Assembly: GCF_036711975.1 (NCBI RefSeq)
Contig: NC_091975.1
Location: forward strand, 6,760,501 to 6,824,500
Reading direction: 5' to 3'
Length of the DNA stretch: 64,000 nt
Source: Onthophagus taurus
Lineage: Eukaryota > Arthropoda > Insecta > Coleoptera > Scarabaeidae
Shown: in pieces, positions 1 to 10,833 of the stretch
Numbering within the stretch: position 1 is the stretch's first letter
Layout of the letters: each line of letters begins with the position of its first letter
Position numbers and translations under genes: made by a program
The notes under the pieces: generated by a model
The model's database searches: none
The model's input: the letters and a program-made list of their open reading frames with translations, nothing else
Told to the model about the DNA's origin: nothing

Positions 1-587
1 AAAATAATTGTTTTTTCTATTTGCTGTTTGAAATCGATGATATTATCGAGATCCAAAACTAGATACTACTAAATTTCTGACAGTAATTATTTTAATGTTT
101 TTTGTATAATTTACTAATGAATGTTGTTTCAATGCAGTCGTGCCTGATGACGAGATATTTTCTCGAAACATATGTGGCACCAATATCATTTAATAAATAA
201 TTTTTCATCGTACTTAATCTGAAGTTTATTATTATTAATATATTTTCACGATGAACCTGGATTACGCGTTGGGTTCAATGTAAAGATTATTTTCTATAAA
301 CGATTCTTTTTAAATAAGTAAATATATCATGAAAACATATGGAAAAGATTAAATTGAATACCACATAATTTGGCAGCCAAAAATTCCCAAAGAAATCATT
401 TTATTTGATACAAAAAAAGAGACTCCCCCCTTAAAAAGCTTGAATTAGATTATACTAGTATTATTTGGAGTGCTTTACACTCAATTTCAAATTATTTCAT
501 GTTTTGACTATGTTAATAATTAAAGTTTTATTATTTTTCAAGCACAAATCCAATGAGTAGCGTTCAAACGGTTTTTATTTAGCAACA
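1..587. other. AT-rich DNA without a recognisable gene
   Basis: No exon, RNA gene or clear repeat was recognised here. It could be intron or intergenic DNA upstream of the SH3 adaptor gene whose 3' exons lie at 7.9-9.2 kb. Confidence 0.5.
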
Positions 588-849
588 TTACACCGTTCAA
601 ATCGCGAATTATCCCGACATGTGTTGGTAAATTAATAAAATTAAAAACGACTCACCGAATGGATGTTGTTTCCCTTGGATTTTACTTCGAAGCTCAGCTG
701 GAAAGAAAAGATAAATTAATTTATTGTGACATAAAAAGTGAATCAATACGATACCTTTTAACATCCATAAAATAGCAATCCGATGATCTCAACCATATCA
801 TATCACTAATATCACTTAACACTTAGCACAAATATAACACTTAAGGTGG
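588..849. repeat. Segmental duplication, copy 1 (first part)
   Basis: This stretch recurs at about 5133-5390, in the same orientation. A core of about 80 bases (about 648-730 here, 5190-5272 there) is nearly identical while the flanks have drifted. The duplication resumes at 1581-1985. Between the two parts this copy carries a PIF/Harbinger relic that copy 2 lacks. Confidence 0.85.
656..764 (-). other. Putative pair of micro-exons, copy 1
   Basis: On the minus strand an ATG at 764-762 begins a 10-nt open stretch ending in a GTATCG donor at 754. After a short intron ending in a pyrimidine-rich TTTCTTTCCAG acceptor, a 42-nt exon (697-656) ends in a GTGAGT donor. Joined, they read 17 residues starting MLKAELRSK and ending KQHPF, in phase 1. 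I do not recognise the product. No following exon was found, so any remaining gene would lie off the left edge. The second copy at 5198-5308 keeps all splice signals and differs synonymously (TTA/TTG Leu). This could be a real alternative 5' end or a chance signal. Confidence 0.3.
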
Positions 850-1590
850 GTTCTTAACGTGTTTTTGTTTTAGTCATAGTCATAAGCGTTTGCTTTAGCT
901 GTAGCTATAAGAAAAGGGATTATTTCATGCAATATTTAAGCACAACACATTAAAGGAGAATTTTGACATATAAACAGTCGTGCCACAACTCGTACCAAAT
1001 TAAAAAAAAAGAAATCGGGAGTGAAACTGTTTTGTTTATTATAAACAAAAAGAAAATTGTTGTCGCTGCTAGAGAAATTAAGATTAAGAAATAAAATGAC
1101 GACGTTTTGGCAGAGATCAATCAATAAAATTAGAAAATTAGAGGGAAATTATGCCATTCTGATTAGAAACATGTTGGAGAAAGAGGAGGACGATTTGTGA
1201 TTTTTTAAATATGTCGTTCGAAGAGTTTAATGAATTGTTAAGACTGGTTGAACCTTTTTTAGCAAAAACACCAAATAAAAATACAATTTCACCCACTCAA
1301 AGGTTGATAATAACCCTACAATAAAATATAAAACCTAACTGACTTAACCACAATTTATAAAATAAAACAAAACACTGCTATATTATAACGACGCAAAAGA
1401 GAAAAGTGCGCATGCGTCACGTCACTAATTGTTTTAGTTTTAAGAAGTTAAAAGTTGGGCAACTCTTGGGACTAGCACAAAAACCGTTTTAATTGTAAGG
1501 TTTTGCATGACCAGTACTACTATAACACAATACCTTAACTTTTCACTCTTACAACTATGCCAACAACTACGACTAAAACACGTTAGAGTT
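846..1590 (+). mobile_element. PIF/Harbinger-like relic inside duplication copy 1
   Basis: Approximate limits come from comparing the two duplication copies and from imperfect inverted ends containing AACGTGTTTTAGTC, seen near 858 and inverted near 1575. Reading + strand from about 1141 to 1323, with an interruption near 1198, gives a peptide like the N-terminal part of PIF/Harbinger transposases: GNYAILIRNMLEKEEDDF, then a MSFEEFNELLRLVEPFL-like segment, then a SPTQRLIITL-like segment. The rest of the transposase is absent. Element ends and target-site duplication are not resolved. Confidence 0.55.
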
Positions 1591-1985
1591 AGTAATAAGT
1601 TTTATTTTTCTAAACTACTTTATCACCCTTAAATGGCCGCACATCAACTAAAACGCGTTATTAGCGAATCAACGTTTAAACATCCCCTCCTTAATTTTTT
1701 GTGTGAAGAAGGAATACTGGAGGTGAATAAACAAAAAATGTAAAGACGACGGGGCGAAGCGGTTTTAAATCGTTTTTTGCTTTTAAAACTCGACCTTTCA
1801 ATAAAAAAATTACTCGTTTTCTCGAAACATTTCAAATAAAACTTACATTTTATTAAAATAAAACGCACTAATCGAATTTCAACACTTCCTGCAAAAGAAA
1901 GTCTAGCCCCCAATACAAAAAAATTAATTTAAACTAAATCGAGTATAATTAGAGAACGGTTTGACGGATTTTAATGTTTTATATC
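1581..1985. repeat. Segmental duplication, copy 1 (second part)
   Basis: This matches about 5400-5770 in the same orientation, including shared segments around TTATCACCCTTAAATG and GACGGGGCGAAGCGGTTTTA. No coding potential was recognised; the short minus-strand frame here is not conserved between copies. Confidence 0.8.
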
Positions 1986-2039
1986 TCAATTAAAAGTTTG
2001 TGTCTGGCTGAATGCGGATGTCGAAATGCCCGATTCTAA

Positions 2040-4318
2040 CAAGGGAAGTATCAGAACTGTCCCTCACCGATTTTGTTAAAATTTGGTACAGCGATAGTAT
2101 GGCCAAAAATAAGGTTTACGTATTTTTTTATACGTGCTAATAAAGCCCCTGGGGCGAGTTATAAGGGTTGGAAATCGGGGCGAAATATATATATTCGCTT
2201 ATAGGCTGAAAACGAAAATAGCTATCGAAATGTGGTAAATGTAAACTGATATTCATTTTCAAAGAGCTTTCCATTGATGTATCACACATATATCTGAGGG
2301 CTTCAGGGGGTAAACTACCCCTACTTTTTTGAAATATTTTAAAAACTACCCTGTCGATTTTGTCGATATTATGTGTCCTTATAGTACGTTTAAAAATATT
2401 AATGACGTGTTTTTTCTTATTTGCCTCTGACCATCCCCTGTAAAGTTACGGGGTATGATAGATAACCCCTTTCCTTAAGAATAATGTGATAAACTGTTAC
2501 ACTGTTGAACAATATTTTGAAGAAAAGCATAAATTAGATGTAAATTAAGATTTACGCAGTAAAATAAACCCTATACGACATTTAGGGGTGGCTGGGGTTA
2601 ACTACCCTAACCACCCCAAAAATTATTAGATTTTGGTGCAATTTACGACGATGATTTTTTATACGTTAAGTAGTACTCTTGAAAGAACTTAAAAGGGTTA
2701 GAAGTTTGGGGTAGAAAATATATTTTCGCTAATAATTTTCATAATCCTACAGAAAACGTTTTTTATCCTTACTCTATTTAAATAACACAAAAGTTAGTGT
2801 AGTTATATAAATATTTATTAATAATAAGTTAAAAAGTAACTAGCAAAGAAATGGTTGACTATTACAAATTTTATTGTATTCTACATTATTAATTTAATTT
2901 CTTTCTTTTTACTTTTTTTATTCAATGTATTGTTGGCAATAATGAAAATCATGGAAAGAATGTTTTAAACACAACGATTGTTTACACCATGCACAAGTTA
3001 TAACAGCTATTTCTCCACAGATATCGCACGTAGGTTTTTCATTGGAAAAGCAAACCTCCACAAGATTTTCAACTGTTCTGGTCTCTCCTCTATATATCCA
3101 GACGCAAGCTACGCGTATTTAAAAACATTAATAAATCGTGGGGAAGACAACTGGTTATGCGTTAGGGATTGCAATTTTAAAATATTATCTCGCTGATGCA
3201 AATTGACATCGTACTGATACAGAATAATTTGATCAGAAAATCTTCTAATGAAATTATTCCATATTCTAAAACCAAATACATCCAGGGGTTGAATTTGACC
3301 TGTTGGCAGTGGCCACTCCAAGAATCCAGTAATAGTAATGATTTGGGTCCGGTGTTTGGGAAATAGACATTTTGTAGCCAATTTTTCATATGAGCAGAAG
3401 TCAGTTTACCAGACTTTGATGCCAAAACGAATATGTTATCTGCTTTGAACATTGTATTTATTACCCTCGGTCCAAACGTACCAGAGGATTCTAACAATGT
3501 AGAATACAATTTGTGATATTTAACCATTTTTTTTCAGTTGCTTTTTAACTCATTATTAATAAATATTTACATAATTATCCTAGCTTTTGTGTTATTTAAA
3601 TAGAATAAGGATAAAAAAGCTTTTTCTGTAGTAACTTCTAACCCTTGTAAGTTCTTACAATAGTACTAACGTATAAAAAAATCAGCGTGGCTAAATTGCT
3701 CCAAAATCGACAAACAATTTTCGCAAAAAAAAATTTATTTGGGGTGGTTAGGGTAGTTAACCCCCGCCACCCCTTAATGTCGTATAGGGTTTATTTTACT
3801 GCGTAAATCTTAATTTACATCTAATTAATGGTTTTCTTCAAAATATTGTTCAAAAGTGTAACTGATTATCACATTATTCTTAAGGAAAGGGGTTATCTAT
3901 CATACCCCGTAACTTTACAGGGGATGGACAGAGGCAAATAAGAAAAAACACGTCATTAATATTTTTAAACGTACTATAAGGACACATAATATCGACAAAA
4001 TCGACAGGGTAGTTTTTAAAATATTTCAAAAAAGTAGGGGTAGTTTACCCCCTGAAGCCCTCAGATATACGTGTGATACATCAATGGAAAGCTCTTTGAA
4101 AATGAATATCAGTTTACATTTACCACATTTCGATAGCTATTTTCGTTTTCAGCCTATAAGCGAATATATATATTTCGCCCCGATTTCCAACCCTTATAAC
4201 TCGCCCCAGGGGCTTTATTAGCACGTATAAAAAAATACGTAAACCTTATTTTTGACCATACTATCGCTGTACCAAATTTCAACAAAATCGGTGAGGGACA
4301 TTTCTGATACTTCCCTTG
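2040..4318. mobile_element. Long-TIR pogo-like DNA transposon
   Basis: The two ends are inverted copies of each other for almost 600 bases (about 2040-2625 and 3735-4318), beginning CAAGGGAAGTATCAGA. TAA flanks both ends (2037-2039 and 4319-4321), so the target duplication is TAA, or TA plus one base. The centre holds a decayed transposase on the minus strand. The arms are internally AT-rich with C/G runs and have no coding content of their own. Confidence 0.85.
2990..3530 (-). pseudogene. Degenerate pogo/CENP-B-type DDE transposase fragment
   Basis: Two overlapping minus-strand frames together resemble the C-terminal half of DDE_1-type (pogo/Tigger-like) transposases. The first frame (from 3527) has a FVLASKSGKLTSAHMKNW segment followed by LLLLDSWSGHC, with the conserved second catalytic Asp. 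The second frame (about 3320 to 3109) has GQIQPLDVFGFRIWNNF, then an INLHQRDNILKLQSL-like helix and SSPRFINVFKYA. The change of frame at about 3300 shows it is broken. It lies inside the long-TIR element at 2040-4318 and is presumably its ancestral transposase. Confidence 0.75.
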
Positions 4319-4332
4319 TAAGTATTAAATAT

Positions 4333-5132
4333 TATACAGGTGTATCTGAATGACTGCAACAAACTTCAAGGGGCGATTCTTTAGTGAATTTTAAGGGTAC
4401 TTTGATATATGAACCATGGGCGACTTCGGCCCCCCTAAGGAGCTACACCCCTCCAAAAATGGCGGAAAATTTTGGTTTAATTTCTTTTTCTCAAAAACCA
4501 TAAACGCTGGGAAAATGAAATTTGGGGAATATGTTTAACTCATAATAGGGCTCGTTTTGACCCTATTTGTACTTTCAACCTACCCTTCTAAACTACTAAA
4601 CGTAACCACCCCCTTTACATTTTTGCTAAAATTTTTTTTATGCGGATGATAAACACATTGGAAAAATTTCAGTTAGATAGATAAAACTATTCTAAAACTT
4701 TTTTGTCTCTCTAAAATTTTTCCAAAAACGACTAATTTTTGAGAAAAAAAATAATAAAGTTAAACAACGGGATTATCGATCAAAAATTGGAATGAATTTT
4801 TAATGAAAAATTCTTGGTAGGCTTTGCAATCTTTGTCAGAAATATTTTTGACGTTTAAATGTCAGTGTTTTCGTACTATTATTATTTTCGTAACTTTTAT
4901 GGTTTCTATGGTTACATATCATAAATTGAACTGGAAAATTTTTTACATTAAAATTGGAATAATTAGTTAACTTTTATAGTTAGAGTATAAAATTCATGCG
5001 ATTTAGTAGTTTGAACATATCCGACGCATTATTTATGCTGAGATAAGTTTGAAAAATCAGTAACAAAAATTTTTTTCCTCTTTATATCTCGATTCGGGGA
5101 CATACTGTATAAGTTTTTATCTCTCAAAATTA
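4333..5132. other. Possible solo transposon end; otherwise no gene
   Basis: From 4333 the sequence starts ATACAGGTGTATCTGAATG, which has the look of a DNA-transposon terminus, but no matching inverted end was found nearby. The rest is AT-rich with several runs of T or A and no coding signal. Confidence 0.3.
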
Positions 5133-5770
5133 CACCGTTCAAATCGAGAATTTTCCCGATATGTTTTGGTCAATTAATAAAATTGAAAACGACTCACCGA
5201 ATGGATGTTGTTTCCCTTGGATTTTACTTCGAAGCTCAGCTGGAAAGAAAAGATAAATTAATTTATTGTGACAAAAAAAAAATGAATTAATACGATACCT
5301 TTCAACATCCATAAAATAGCAATCCCATGATGTCCTATATCACATCACTAATATCACCCAACACTTAGCACAAATATAGCACGCATTTATCACTTAATTC
5401 ACGTAACAAGTTTTATTTTTCTAAACTAGTTTATCACCCTTAAATGCCCGCACATCAACTAAAATGCGTTATTAGCGAATCAACTTCCAAACATCCCCTC
5501 CTTAATTTATTGTGGGAAGAAGGAATAGTGGAGGTTTTACGACGGGGCGAAGCGGTTTTAAACCGTTTTTTTGGATAAAACTCAACCTTTCCATAAAAAA
5601 ATTACTCGTTTTCTCGAAACATTCCAAATAAAACTTAGATACGTAGTTTATATATATTTCAAATATATATATTTCAATGTTAAACACTTTCTGCAAAAGC
5701 CCAATATAAAAAAATTAATTTAAACTAAATCAACTATAATTAGAGAACAGTTTGACGGATTTTAATGTTG
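5133..5770. repeat. Segmental duplication, copy 2
   Basis: This is the counterpart of 588-849 plus 1581-1985, here contiguous. It therefore shows the state without the inserted PIF/Harbinger relic, plus some small deletions. Confidence 0.85.
5198..5308 (-). other. Putative pair of micro-exons, copy 2
   Basis: Same arrangement as at 656-764: ATG at 5308-5306, donor at 5298, acceptor before 5239, 42-nt exon 5239-5198, donor at 5197. The exon sequence is unchanged from copy 1. The only coding difference in the first part is a synonymous leucine codon. Product unknown. Confidence 0.3.
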
Positions 5771-5788
5771 GATCTTGATCATCATGTA

Positions 5789-7106
5789 CAGGGTGTCCCA
5801 ATTTCGATGTCCGCATAGGCTATCTCCGAAACTAAAAGAGATAGAAAAAAAGTAGCTTACATGTCATGATCTCGTTTTTCGAGAAAATGCTAATGCCGAA
5901 AACTCCGAACAGCTATCGTCTTTTGTTTTCGCCCTATCGGCAAAAACTGAAAATTTTGCGAAAACGACAATCGCGAATATCTCACTTATTATCAAAGATG
6001 GAGTATTATAAATAAAATATTATATGGGCAATTTTTTACGAAGAATTCAGTGGCGTAGGTAGAATTTTTTTTCCCATCTTTTATTTTCGAGATTTGAGAC
6101 ATAACTTTATTTTTTTAAATGGAAACCATAGTTGGCTATGACCTAAAATAATTTGTTATTTTCTTCTGATAACAAATATATATAGTTTGTGGGGTATATT
6201 TCTTATAGTTATTGAATAATTAACAAAAATCTAAAACTAATGTATGTATTTAAAACTTAATGTTGTTATGGTGATAACCATACCATGATGGAAAACATTG
6301 GGTACGTTCAGCAGGTGTCAACAGTTGAATTAAATCAGTCAGCTAGTTGTATGAGCTTTAATACAGCGGAACGAAATCGGCTGAACAAGCAATTGAGAAT
6401 TAGCAGTTCAGCATAACCTAAAACTATGGCCGACAATAACATTTTTGAAAATTTTGTGTTATTACAAGAGATAATGGATGATGATATTGATTTTAAGGCT
6501 CATTTCATTTTATACAGTTCTGCCAGTTTTCCAAATTAAAGGGGAGAAACAAAAAATATTAATCCTAACCTAGAATTTCACAACCGCTGACAAACTAAGC
6601 GCAGATTACTTACGCTGAGATATTTACTAAACTGCTAATATAGCAACTCAACAGTTGACACCGGCTGAACGTGCCCATTGTTTAAAATTATTGCCAAAGT
6701 TTCTAGTAGTATTTAAAAATTCACTAACAACTCTGGCATTATGTGCTGGTGCTCCGTCATATTGAAAATATATCATTTGAGACTTATTTAATGGCAAATT
6801 GTCGACCAAAGGCACAATGTGCTGCCTTGATATATTGAGGTATTACCTCAGTTTAAGTTTTTATGGTAGATACTATATGCCAACATTCTATTATTTAAAA
6901 GGGCACACCATACATTGAACCCCAACCTTCTTTGAACACTCAAAGACTATATTGGTCCAGATGACATTTTGAACAAACAGCAGATTATTTAATTTTTCTA
7001 AATATCATCTACAAAATTCTAATCTTAGATTGACATGAGCTACTTTTTTTCTATCTCCTTTAGTTTCGGAGATAGCCTATGCAGACATCGAAATTTGGAC
7101 ACCCTG
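5789..7106. mobile_element. TA-flanked mariner-like element with long TIRs
   Basis: The ends are CAGGGTGTCCCAATTTCGATG on the left and its inverse on the right, each next to TA (5787-5788 and 7107-7108). A minus-strand relic at about 6700-6765 reads FQYDGAPAHNARVVSEFL, which is the second catalytic-Asp region of a mariner-type transposase. It is a deleted, inactive copy. A PIF/Harbinger MITE has inserted at 6300-6676. Confidence 0.85.
6300..6676. mobile_element. PIF/Harbinger MITE nested in the mariner-like element
   Basis: The inverted ends are GGGTACGTTCAGCAGGTGTC and the inverse GGCTGAACGTGCCC, with internal continuation around CAACAGTTGA. The 3-bp duplication ATT (6297-6299, 6677-6679) fits PIF/Harbinger. 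An ATG at 6426 opens a short frame (MADNNIFENFVLLQEIM) that may be a transposase N-terminus relic. Confidence 0.8.
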
Positions 7107-7108
7107 TA

Positions 7109-7672
7109 CAGGGTGTCCAAATTTATCTCAGTTATTATGAAAGATAGAAAGTTGCGGCTTTCGCGAACCTGAGTTACTTTTTTGTGAAACTTACAATGGC
7201 GCAAACCAAATTTTCATAGCCCTCTTCGTTTTTGATATACACGGAGTGTTTCAAAATTTAAGATTTTCAGACACGTCTTGTATCTCAGCTATCCGGAAAC
7301 GTAAAAACGGGTTCTAATAGATTTTTTCACATAGAATCCAATGGTGCACGTAGAATTTTTCTAGTCATCACGGTTTTTGAGTTATAAAGAGTTAAGTATT
7401 TTAGAAGTTGAGTATTCAGTGTTTGAGTTGTGTTTATAACTCAAAAACCGTGATGACTAGAAAAATTCTACGTGCACCATTGGATTCCACGTGAAAAAAT
7501 CTATTAGAACCCGTTTTTACTTTTTTACTAAGTTTCCGGATAGCCGAGATACAGGAGGTGTCTGAAAATCGTAAATTTCACAAAAAAATAGCTCAGTTCG
7601 CGAATGCCGCAACTTTCTATGTTTCATAATAACTGAGATACCTTGCAAACCCATCGAAATTTGGACACCCTG
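7109..7672. mobile_element. Fold-back (hairpin) mariner-like MITE
   Basis: Nearly the whole element is one palindrome: arms of about 250 bases meet around 7395, where AACTCAAAAACCGTGATGAC is inverted from GTCATCACGGTTTTTGAGTT. Ends are CAGGGTGTCCAAATTT-like, flanked by TA (7107-7108 shared with the previous element, and 7673-7674). No coding content. Confidence 0.9.
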
Positions 7673-7932
7673 TACATCGTTTACAAGTTATCACCACTTA
7701 AAAAAGGTTATTTTTGTGTTATTTTCGTGTACCTTCGCATTATTTTGGCGTTTTAGCGAAATTCGAAAGAGATTTCGAATTTCCACTTTCGTATTGGTCA
7801 AAGATTAAGCTTTCGAATGAGACATTGTTTATCGAAATCGGTTGACTGCTTCTCTTGTTATAATCAAAAATCCTATCTAATTGGGGGCTAACTTCGCATA
7901 TGTCTTTTTTATCACAAATTTTATTTATTTAG

Positions 7933-9241
7933 GAGCTTCAAGATATGAATAATAGACGACACACAGATAATTTTATACCATCACAAAAATCTCCGATTCC
8001 TTTAAATCGCTACGATGATTTTATAGATGATTATAGTCCGAAATTAAAACCAAGGCCAAAATCCCCTGAACCTAGATTAGTAGCAAAAGCACTTTACACT
8101 TTCGTTGGACAAACAGCAAGGGAATTAACGTTTAAGAAAGGTGATATTATTTATATTCGAAGACAAATCGATAAAAACTGGTACGAAGGTGAACACAACG
8201 CTATGGTTGGATTATTTCCCGCGAATTATGTTGAGGTAGGTTTAAAATAAAATAAAGAGAAAGTTTTAGGAAAAGTTTTCAAACCTAAAAAAAGAAATAA
8301 ATAAACTTTCTATACACAGACATCGGCGACAAGTTTCTAATTAACTGCTGACCTTGTAACTTGTAACAATTACGATTTTTTCTTTACAGATAATTCCTTA
8401 TGACGGTTCAAAATCAACAATAAGAAAATCTCACGAAGGTCAAGCTCGTGCTAAATACAACTTCATCGCACAAACTCATTTAGAACTTTCGTTAGCAAAA
8501 GGAGAGCTTGTTGTAATAACTAGAAGAGTCGATGATAATTGGTTTGAAGGGAAGATTGGTGGAAGAAAAGGAATTTTTCCAGTCTCCTATGTTGAGGTGT
8601 TGATAGATCCGAGTGAAGCACCTCAAGTTCCGGCTCAATCTAAACCAGTTGCGGCCCCGGCCGCTCATTCTTTACTTTTGAATGGATCTTTAGGTGGCAA
8701 AGAATCAATGGGATCGCATAATTACGTGCCAACCACTCAAAATACTCAACAAAACGGCCATCAAAATGGGGGATTAACTTACCATGCTAAACCAGTTCAA
8801 ATAACGGGAAGTTTGAAACGAAATCCTCTAAATCAAGAGTTACACGTTGATACGCAATCAGAACCTTATGTACCGTAAGTACATTTTATTCAAATAAATC
8901 TAATACTTTTTCTTTAATTTTTTTTGTAGTGATTATTACAAAATATTACTAACAAAGTAAATTATTTTAATCTTGGTAGGTTTATATGTATACTAAAAAT
9001 TCTTTTCTGTTTCTCAATGTTATTTATTATTTTAAAATTAATTTTAATTAATTTTAAACCGTTATTTTATAGATATCGTGCCCTGTATAAGTACAAACCA
9101 CAAAATGAGGATGAAATCGAATTAAACGAAGGCGATACGGTTTACGTTTTGGAAAAATGCGATGATGGTTGGTTTGTTGGAGCCAGCGATAGAACAGGAG
9201 CTTTGGGAACATTTCCCGGAAATTACGTTGAAAGGATTTAA
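7933..9241 (+). CDS. CAP: CAP/ponsin-type SH3 adaptor (sorbin family), 3' exons
   Basis: Three exons, 7933-8235, 8390-8874 and 9073-9241, join in phase to give the last 318 residues of a protein with three SH3 domains: about residues 47-101, 111-170 and 263-317. Each SH3 has the ALYxF/AKYNF start, a W in a DxNW or DDGW motif, and an FPxNYVE-type ending. The first exon opens in frame after an acceptor (AG 7931-7932), so upstream exons exist but are not visible here. Three C-terminal SH3 domains ending the protein are typical of the sorbin/CAP/vinexin family, cytoskeletal adaptors at cell-matrix junctions that bind vinculin and Cbl. The linker between SH3-2 and SH3-3 is Gln/Ala/Pro-rich and of low complexity. 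Family assignment is confident; orthology to insect CAP is inferred. Confidence 0.88.
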
Positions 9242-10030
9242 AATTATCCATTACCTTCATACTGGCCAGTTTTAAAAATATAAAAGAGGCAATTGAATGT
9301 AAAAAAATCTTAAAAAAACAACTATGCTAACAAATTAAGCGCATTGCCAATAAATGGAGTTATAATAATTAATAATAAGATAAAATTAATTTTTAATAAT
9401 TTCAGGATTAATCTTTTAGCGTAATTATCTAGTCACTAGCCAAATATGAGGATTAGTTAATTAGCTTTTAGGAAAACTAATTAAAAAAAATAGATCTTAA
9501 AAACTAAACATGAACACCAAAAAAAAGAAACTTTATTTTTTATGTAAATTTTATTTTATCTTTAAAAATACAGGTAAAAAACATTAATAATAAATAATCG
9601 TAATATTAATAACTATGTCCAACGTTAAAAAAAATCTTATGCAAACATAGTTCTTCCATATTACGTAGCGATAATGATGTGTAACAAAATAATGGGTGAA
9701 ATCGAGAGTTTACATCGATTTTTTTATCGACATATCCCAAGAAGAATAATCCAACAATAATAATCGATGTGTTCCTTTAAATAAAAAAGAAATTATATGA
9801 ATTAATATTTAAATAAATTTTAGAAGAGTGCCTTCCAAAAGAAAGTGAATAATAAATAGAAAATTGCAAACATTTCTTTTCGCTTTTGCCTAGAAAATAT
9901 TAATAAATAATTATTATTAAAAAAAATAACTGTTTCATATTAATGATTTACGTTTTATTTATATAACATGTTTACAATAAATGTCACCATAAAATTCTTC
10001 TATATTGTGTTTTTCTTTTTGTAACAAAAT
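9242..10030. other. Probable 3' UTR of the SH3 adaptor and intergenic AT-rich DNA
   Basis: No coding signal was found. Several AATAAA hexamers (for example 9589-9594) could serve as polyadenylation signals for the + strand gene; I cannot tell which is used. Confidence 0.5.
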
Positions 10031-10033
10031 CGT

Positions 10034-10755
10034 TACCAAATCATTTTTCCATTACATCTTCTAGTTGAATCAGAAATTCAGCGTTTCAAAAGTCTTCGTT
10101 AATTCCTTTTAAAGCAATTCACCCTATCAACACATCTATAGAATATCTAAAATAATAACAGAATCAAAGAAATAAATAAACAAATTTTATCTTAATAAAT
10201 ATAGGCAATCCAAATCACCGCCCGATTAATTTTATTAAAATCTTTAATTAAATTAATTTAGTCGAAATTTTAATAATAAAATGTATGTTTAAATGTAAAA
10301 TGAAAAGTTTTGAGAAATAAAACCATGTGGCTAAAGAAAAATTCAATTTGTAATACTTTTTTGACATAAAATTATGTCAGAATTGAATTAAACCAAATCA
10401 TTTTTCTATTACATCTTCTAGTTGAATCAGGGATTCTTTTCAAAAGTCTTCGTTAATTCCTTTTAAAGCAATTCACCCTATCAACACATCTATAGAATAT
10501 CTAAAATAATAACAGAATCAAAGAAATAAATAAATTAACAAAGTTTATCTTAATAAATATAGGCAACCCGAATCACCGTCCGATTAATTTTATTAAAATT
10601 TTTAATTAAATTAATTTAGTCGAAATTTTTGTAAAAAAATGTATGTTTAAATGTAAAATGAAAAGTTTTGGGAAATAAAAACCATGTGGCTAAAGAAAAA
10701 TTCAATTTGTAATACTTTTTTGACATAATTTTAACTGTCAACAAAAATGACAGGA
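10034..10755. repeat. Direct duplication downstream of TMEM161
   Basis: Two adjacent copies of about 360 bases start at 10034 and 10394 with ACCAAATCATTTTT. The distal part of the unit appears again at about 12955-13250 and 13405-13735. It is therefore the 3' flank of the TMEM161 duplication blocks. It is AT-rich and non-coding. Confidence 0.85.
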
Positions 10756-10833
10756 AATAAAATTTAACAATTCAATTAATACCCGAATTTATTTAATTAA
10801 AACACGTAGAGTTTTTTATTGTCTTACTTAAAA

